From assembly GCA_031256115.1 (NCBI GenBank), contig JAIRRF010000143.1, forward strand, positions 1 through 8,285: 8,285 nt of DNA, in the 5' to 3' direction. Of this stretch, positions 5,462 through 8,285 are shown in pieces. Numbering within the stretch: position 1 is the first letter of the stretch; each line of letters begins with the position of its first letter. This DNA is from Treponema sp. GTDB taxonomy: Bacteria; Spirochaetota; Spirochaetia; Treponematales; Breznakiellaceae. The notes under the pieces are model-generated. The model was not told the origin of the DNA. It worked only from the letters and a program-made list of their open reading frames with translations, and did not search any database. The translations under genes were made by a program, and so were the position numbers.

Positions 5462-6918
5462 CCATGTGGCGGTTAATCTTCCGTAACATTATCCGGAACC
5501 GGAAAAACTCTTTGGTTATTTTTATTCTTATTGTTATTATTACTTCCGTCTTTTTTATCGGCAACAGTATTATTGGTCAGGCAAATGTAAGTTTACGGAA
5601 GACCTATGTGGACAGCCTTACCGCCGATGTTGTTATCCAAAAAAACGGCGATATGAGCATGAATCTTTTTGGACCAAATTTACCTGAACTTGACGCATTT
5701 ATATCAATTCCTGCACTTCCTGCATATGATCATGTTATGGAACTGGTTGCCGATGTAAGCGGTATTGAACAATACAGCCCCCAGATTTCGGGCCGGGCTG
5801 CCATTAAAATACCGGAAATTAGCGACAACAATGAACTGGCATTGATTTGCGGCATTGATCCGGAAAAATATTTTGACTGTTTCCCGGGCATTCTAATTGA
5901 AGAAGGCCGACAGCTGCAAAACGGGGAATACGGCGCCATGATAACAGTCGAAAGGGCGGACAAGGCGGAAAGGGAAACAGGCATCCGACCGGCAATCGGT
6001 ACGCCGCTGCTCTTTACTTCCGCAGGGGACTTTAGTTTTAGAATCCGGGAAGTGCCCCTGACAGGAATCTACCGATATGAAAACCCCGGCCAATTTATGA
6101 GTGAAATTGTCCTGACGGATCCACAGACTGCACGGGTCCTTATGGCAGTCCAGGTTGCAACAGCCCCTGTAGAGGATTCAGGGGATGCAAATCTTCCGGA
6201 TTTGGGATTCGGCAGCAACCGCAGAAATATATTTGATTTTGGGAGCGGCGGTATTGAAGAATATTTCGGCGAAACTTTTGACCCCGATGAATTTATTGAT
6301 TCCATAGCATTATCAGATACCATAGACGACACTGCCGGCGGGGACTGGAACTTTATTCTTTTAAGGCTTAAACAGGGAATTAACCCTGCCCTCTTTATTA
6401 AAACCCTTAACAAAAAACTTCTTCCCTACAATGTATATGCTTCCGGATGGAGGACCGCCGCCGGAATCTCAGCGATCCTGTTGCTTCTGTTACAGAGTTT
6501 TTTTAATATCGGAGGTTTTTTGGTCAGTATTGCCGGAATTATTGTGGTGGTAAACATAGTGCTTATTTCCGTATTCCGCCGAACCAAAGAAATAGGAACC
6601 CTCCGTGCCATAGGGGCATCGGACAAGCAAATTCGCTTTATGATAATTGGAGAAAATTGCTGTATTGCATTCCTGGCTGGTTTGGGCGGCGTCCTGGGAG
6701 GAATGCTATTCCTCCGGACAATTAATTCCATGGGCATAAGTATTCCCAATGAATTTATTGCCGCCCTTTTAGGGAGCGGCATACTCCATATCGAATTTCT
6801 GCCGGGTACCGCCATTATTTCTTTCTTTATTGCCCTTTTCCTGGGGGCAGCGGCTTCGGTGTACCCCGTAGAAACCGCGGTCCGAATTGATCCAATTGTT
6901 GCGGTAGGTCAGGGATGA
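5458..6918 (+). CDS. ABC transporter permease, MacB/LolC-type (FtsX domain)
   Basis: Inner-membrane subunit of the transporter, 486 residues. The topology matches the MacB/LolCE superfamily: TM1 at about 18-38 after a basic N-terminus (MTMWRLIFRNIIRNRKN), a large periplasmic domain (about 40-340), then three helices near 350-372, 400-420 and 449-469. The cytoplasmic loop FRRTKEIGTLRAIGASDKQIRFM (373-395) is the family's coupling region that contacts the ATPase. The tail YPVETAVRIDPIVAV is also characteristic. The periplasmic domain holds an Asp/Gly-rich stretch (about 238-294) that looks like a flexible insertion. GGAG (5446-5449) eight bases before the ATG, plus the ATGA overlap, indicates translational coupling to the ATPase. 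An A8 run (5451-5458) lies at the junction. A second ATG at 5464 is a possible start. Substrate unknown; lipoprotein release is one option. Confidence 0.88.
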   Translation: MTMWRLIFRNIIRNRKNSLVIFILIVIITSVFFIGNSIIGQANVSLRKTYVDSLTADVVIQKNGDMSMNLFGPNLPELDAFISIPALPAYDHVMELVADVSGIEQYSPQISGRAAIKIPEISDNNELALICGIDPEKYFDCFPGILIEEGRQLQNGEYGAMITVERADKAERETGIRPAIGTPLLFTSAGDFSFRIREVPLTGIYRYENPGQFMSEIVLTDPQTARVLMAVQVATAPVEDSGDANLPDLGFGSNRRNIFDFGSGGIEEYFGETFDPDEFIDSIALSDTIDDTAGGDWNFILLRLKQGINPALFIKTLNKKLLPYNVYASGWRTAAGISAILLLLLQSFFNIGGFLVSIAGIIVVVNIVLISVFRRTKEIGTLRAIGASDKQIRFMIIGENCCIAFLAGLGGVLGGMLFLRTINSMGISIPNEFIAALLGSGILHIEFLPGTAIISFFIALFLGAAASVYPVETAVRIDPIVAVGQG

Positions 6919-8225
6919 AACTGCCGTTTTTTATTAAACTGTCGTTAAAATATCTTTGGCGCTACAAACGGCGTTACCTTTTTTTGTTTCTTGCCCTGGG
7001 TTTTGGATTCGGAGTAATTACCGTAATCAGTTCCCTAAAAGACGGCATGAAAGAAAACCTGTATCTTTCCGCACAATCCCACTATGCAGGGGATATTACC
7101 GCCGTTGGTTTCGAAGCAGGCCAGGCGCTTGATGAACATTTAACCAGAACAGAACAGGAAGCGATCCTTGCCGCCGCAGAAACAGCCGGGCTGGATCCGG
7201 CTTCCATTGCAATCAGGACCACCATTCATGCCAAGAACGGCGGATCAATTTTTTTTAACGGTAATTCCATAGCATTAAAGCATATTGTAGGGGCAGACTG
7301 GAATGAGGAAAAATCCTACTTCGAGCATCTCTCCTATGCCGAAGCTCCCGGTTACTGGAACGAAGATTCCATATTGCTTTCCAGGCCCATTGCGGATGAA
7401 TTGGGAATCCGCCGGGGAGATAGCATAACCCTGGAAGTAATGACCGTAGAGCGGCATAAAAACACCGGAAACTTTGTGGTAAGCGGTATTGTGGAAGACG
7501 CAAGCGTTTTTGGGTATTACAAGGTATATGTCTCCAGGCTCAGCCTGAACCGCCTGGCAGGTATTGCCGATGAAGATTGTTCATTAATCGGGTTTTTCCT
7601 GAAAAACCGTAAAATTATAGAACAAAAACGAAAAAATTTTCATGATGCTTTAAAAACCCGGATAAATACCGGCCCTCTTGTTTACGACCGGAATTCATTA
7701 AGTGAAGAAATTGATAAAAGCAAGACAGGTTTACGGGTTTTTTTAATCACCTTGCCGGTTTATCTTTCCGAGGTTGCCCAGCTTATGGATGCCATTGATC
7801 TTGCTTCCTATGTGCTTTTTGGGATGATGCTGGCAATTATTATGGTAAGCGCAGTGGTTACCTGCCGCTTGATACTCCATGAACGGACCAAAGAAACCGG
7901 AACCATGCGGGCCATTGGTTTTTATGAAGCAGATTTAAGATATATTTTACAGCTGGAAATAGCAATAATGGCATTATTTTCTCTTGCGGCGGGCTTCCTC
8001 CTGGCCCTGCTTATAAACCGGATTTTATCGCATAGCTCCTTTGGCTGGTTTCCGGGTTTCGAAGTATTTACGCAAAACGGGAAGTTTACCGCCCTGTACC
8101 TGCCCGGTACCACACTTATTAATATTCTGATTACCGGCATTGCCCTGTCCCTGGCCGCCGGGGGTCCCATATTCCGCAATTCGCGGAATCCCCTGCCGGA
8201 AATGCTCTCAGGAGGCGCTTTATGA
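6915..8225 (+). CDS. ABC transporter permease, second subunit (FtsX domain)
   Basis: 436-residue partner of the preceding permease with the same architecture: basic N-terminus (LKYLWRYKRR), TM1 at about 21-39, periplasmic domain (about 40-290), then helices near 296-318, 345-368 and 395-418. HERTKETGTMRAIGFYEADLRYI (322-344) corresponds to the coupling loop of the first subunit, and the C-terminus ends PEMLSGGAL. The two permeases are clearly homologous in the C-terminal half but diverged elsewhere, which suggests a heterodimer of the LolC/LolE kind rather than a MacB homodimer. It starts within the stop region of the previous gene (ATGA, 6915-6918) with only a weak AGG (6906-6908) upstream, so it should be translationally coupled. 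It ends in another ATGA overlap with a further frame. Confidence 0.88.
   Translation: MKLPFFIKLSLKYLWRYKRRYLFLFLALGFGFGVITVISSLKDGMKENLYLSAQSHYAGDITAVGFEAGQALDEHLTRTEQEAILAAAETAGLDPASIAIRTTIHAKNGGSIFFNGNSIALKHIVGADWNEEKSYFEHLSYAEAPGYWNEDSILLSRPIADELGIRRGDSITLEVMTVERHKNTGNFVVSGIVEDASVFGYYKVYVSRLSLNRLAGIADEDCSLIGFFLKNRKIIEQKRKNFHDALKTRINTGPLVYDRNSLSEEIDKSKTGLRVFLITLPVYLSEVAQLMDAIDLASYVLFGMMLAIIMVSAVVTCRLILHERTKETGTMRAIGFYEADLRYILQLEIAIMALFSLAAGFLLALLINRILSHSSFGWFPGFEVFTQNGKFTALYLPGTTLINILITGIALSLAAGGPIFRNSRNPLPEMLSGGAL
8210..8215 (+). promoter_or_regulatory. Strong ribosome binding site for the fourth operon gene
   Basis: AGGAGG, a full Shine-Dalgarno match, lies six bases upstream of ATG 8222, inside the end of the second permease gene. 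It is the best ribosome binding site in the window and the main reason for believing that a coding region starts at 8222. Confidence 0.6.
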
Positions 8226-8285
8226 TAGCTGCTAAACTTATCACGCAAAGACGCGGAGACGCAAAGAGCGAGGATGGTTGCTCCT
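8222..8285 (+). CDS. Start of a fourth operon gene, cut by the window edge
   Basis: ATG 8222 overlaps the permease stop as ATGA and follows a perfect AGGAGG. The frame is open for 21 codons to the right edge (MIAAKLITQRRGDAKSEDGCS). The spacing repeats the coupling seen at the two previous junctions, so a further transporter-linked protein is expected. In LolCDE-like operons this could be a periplasmic carrier or an outer-membrane partner, but that is a guess from context. The visible N-terminus does not look like a standard signal peptide, and most of it is encoded by an 8-bp tandem repeat whose unit is not a multiple of three. The gene may therefore be interrupted by repeat DNA, or the frame may be only a short relic. 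Confidence 0.4.
   Translation, partial: MIAAKLITQRRGDAKSEDGCS
8243..8266 (+). repeat. 8-bp tandem repeat, three units
   Basis: Units ACGCAAAG (8243-8250), ACGCGGAG (8251-8258) and ACGCAAAG (8259-8266) follow each other directly, then decay into AGCGAGGA. From memory, similar ACGCAAAGACGC strings occur as dispersed repeats in unrelated bacteria, mostly between genes. Here the array lies seven codons after an apparent start. The array may continue past the window. Confidence 0.6.

Overview
The window looks like a chromosomal segment of a diderm bacterium with about 45-50% G+C. My best guess is a spirochaete close to the termite-gut Treponema. That guess rests on the mix of genes, the frequent non-ATG starts and the style of the intergenic repeats, and no marker gene proves it. 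All genes lie on the + strand.

Layout. Bases 2-118 are the tail of an unidentified gene. Bases 119-571 hold two back-to-back palindromic repeat elements, here called types I and II. A sigma70-like promoter (572-600) and a leader follow, then aroB (720-1859, 3-dehydroquinate synthase), which carries an unusual 12-bp tandem-repeat insertion. Bases 1860-2475 hold a second type II element and a type III element. The type III element runs into the 5' end of an Omp85-family outer-membrane barrel gene (2416-4098). Bases 4099-4756 hold a second type I element, a half type II element and a second type III element. From 4757 to the right edge there is a tightly coupled operon: an ABC ATPase (4757-5461), a MacB/FtsX-type permease (5458-6918), a second such permease (6915-8225) and the first 21 codons of a fourth reading frame (8222 onward). 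Each junction is a 4-bp ATGA overlap.

How the genes work together. The ATPase and two four-helix permeases form a complete LolCDE/MacB-type mechanotransmission transporter of the inner membrane. An outer-membrane Omp85-like protein lies immediately upstream, and a further coupled gene lies downstream. A role in moving lipoproteins or other envelope substrates toward the outer membrane is reasonable, but the substrate cannot be read from the sequence. aroB is a separate shikimate-pathway gene.

The most unusual content is between the genes. The three intergenic regions (about 500-660 bp each) consist largely of diverged copies of modular, nested palindromes in the order I-II-III, with one module missing, shortened or reduced each time. 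Types I and III have unrelated stems but share an apical core of about 40 bp. That core contains a small hairpin with a compensated base-pair change among its four copies. In all three cases the repeat block begins directly at a TAA stop codon. One type III copy is open in frame with the downstream barrel gene.
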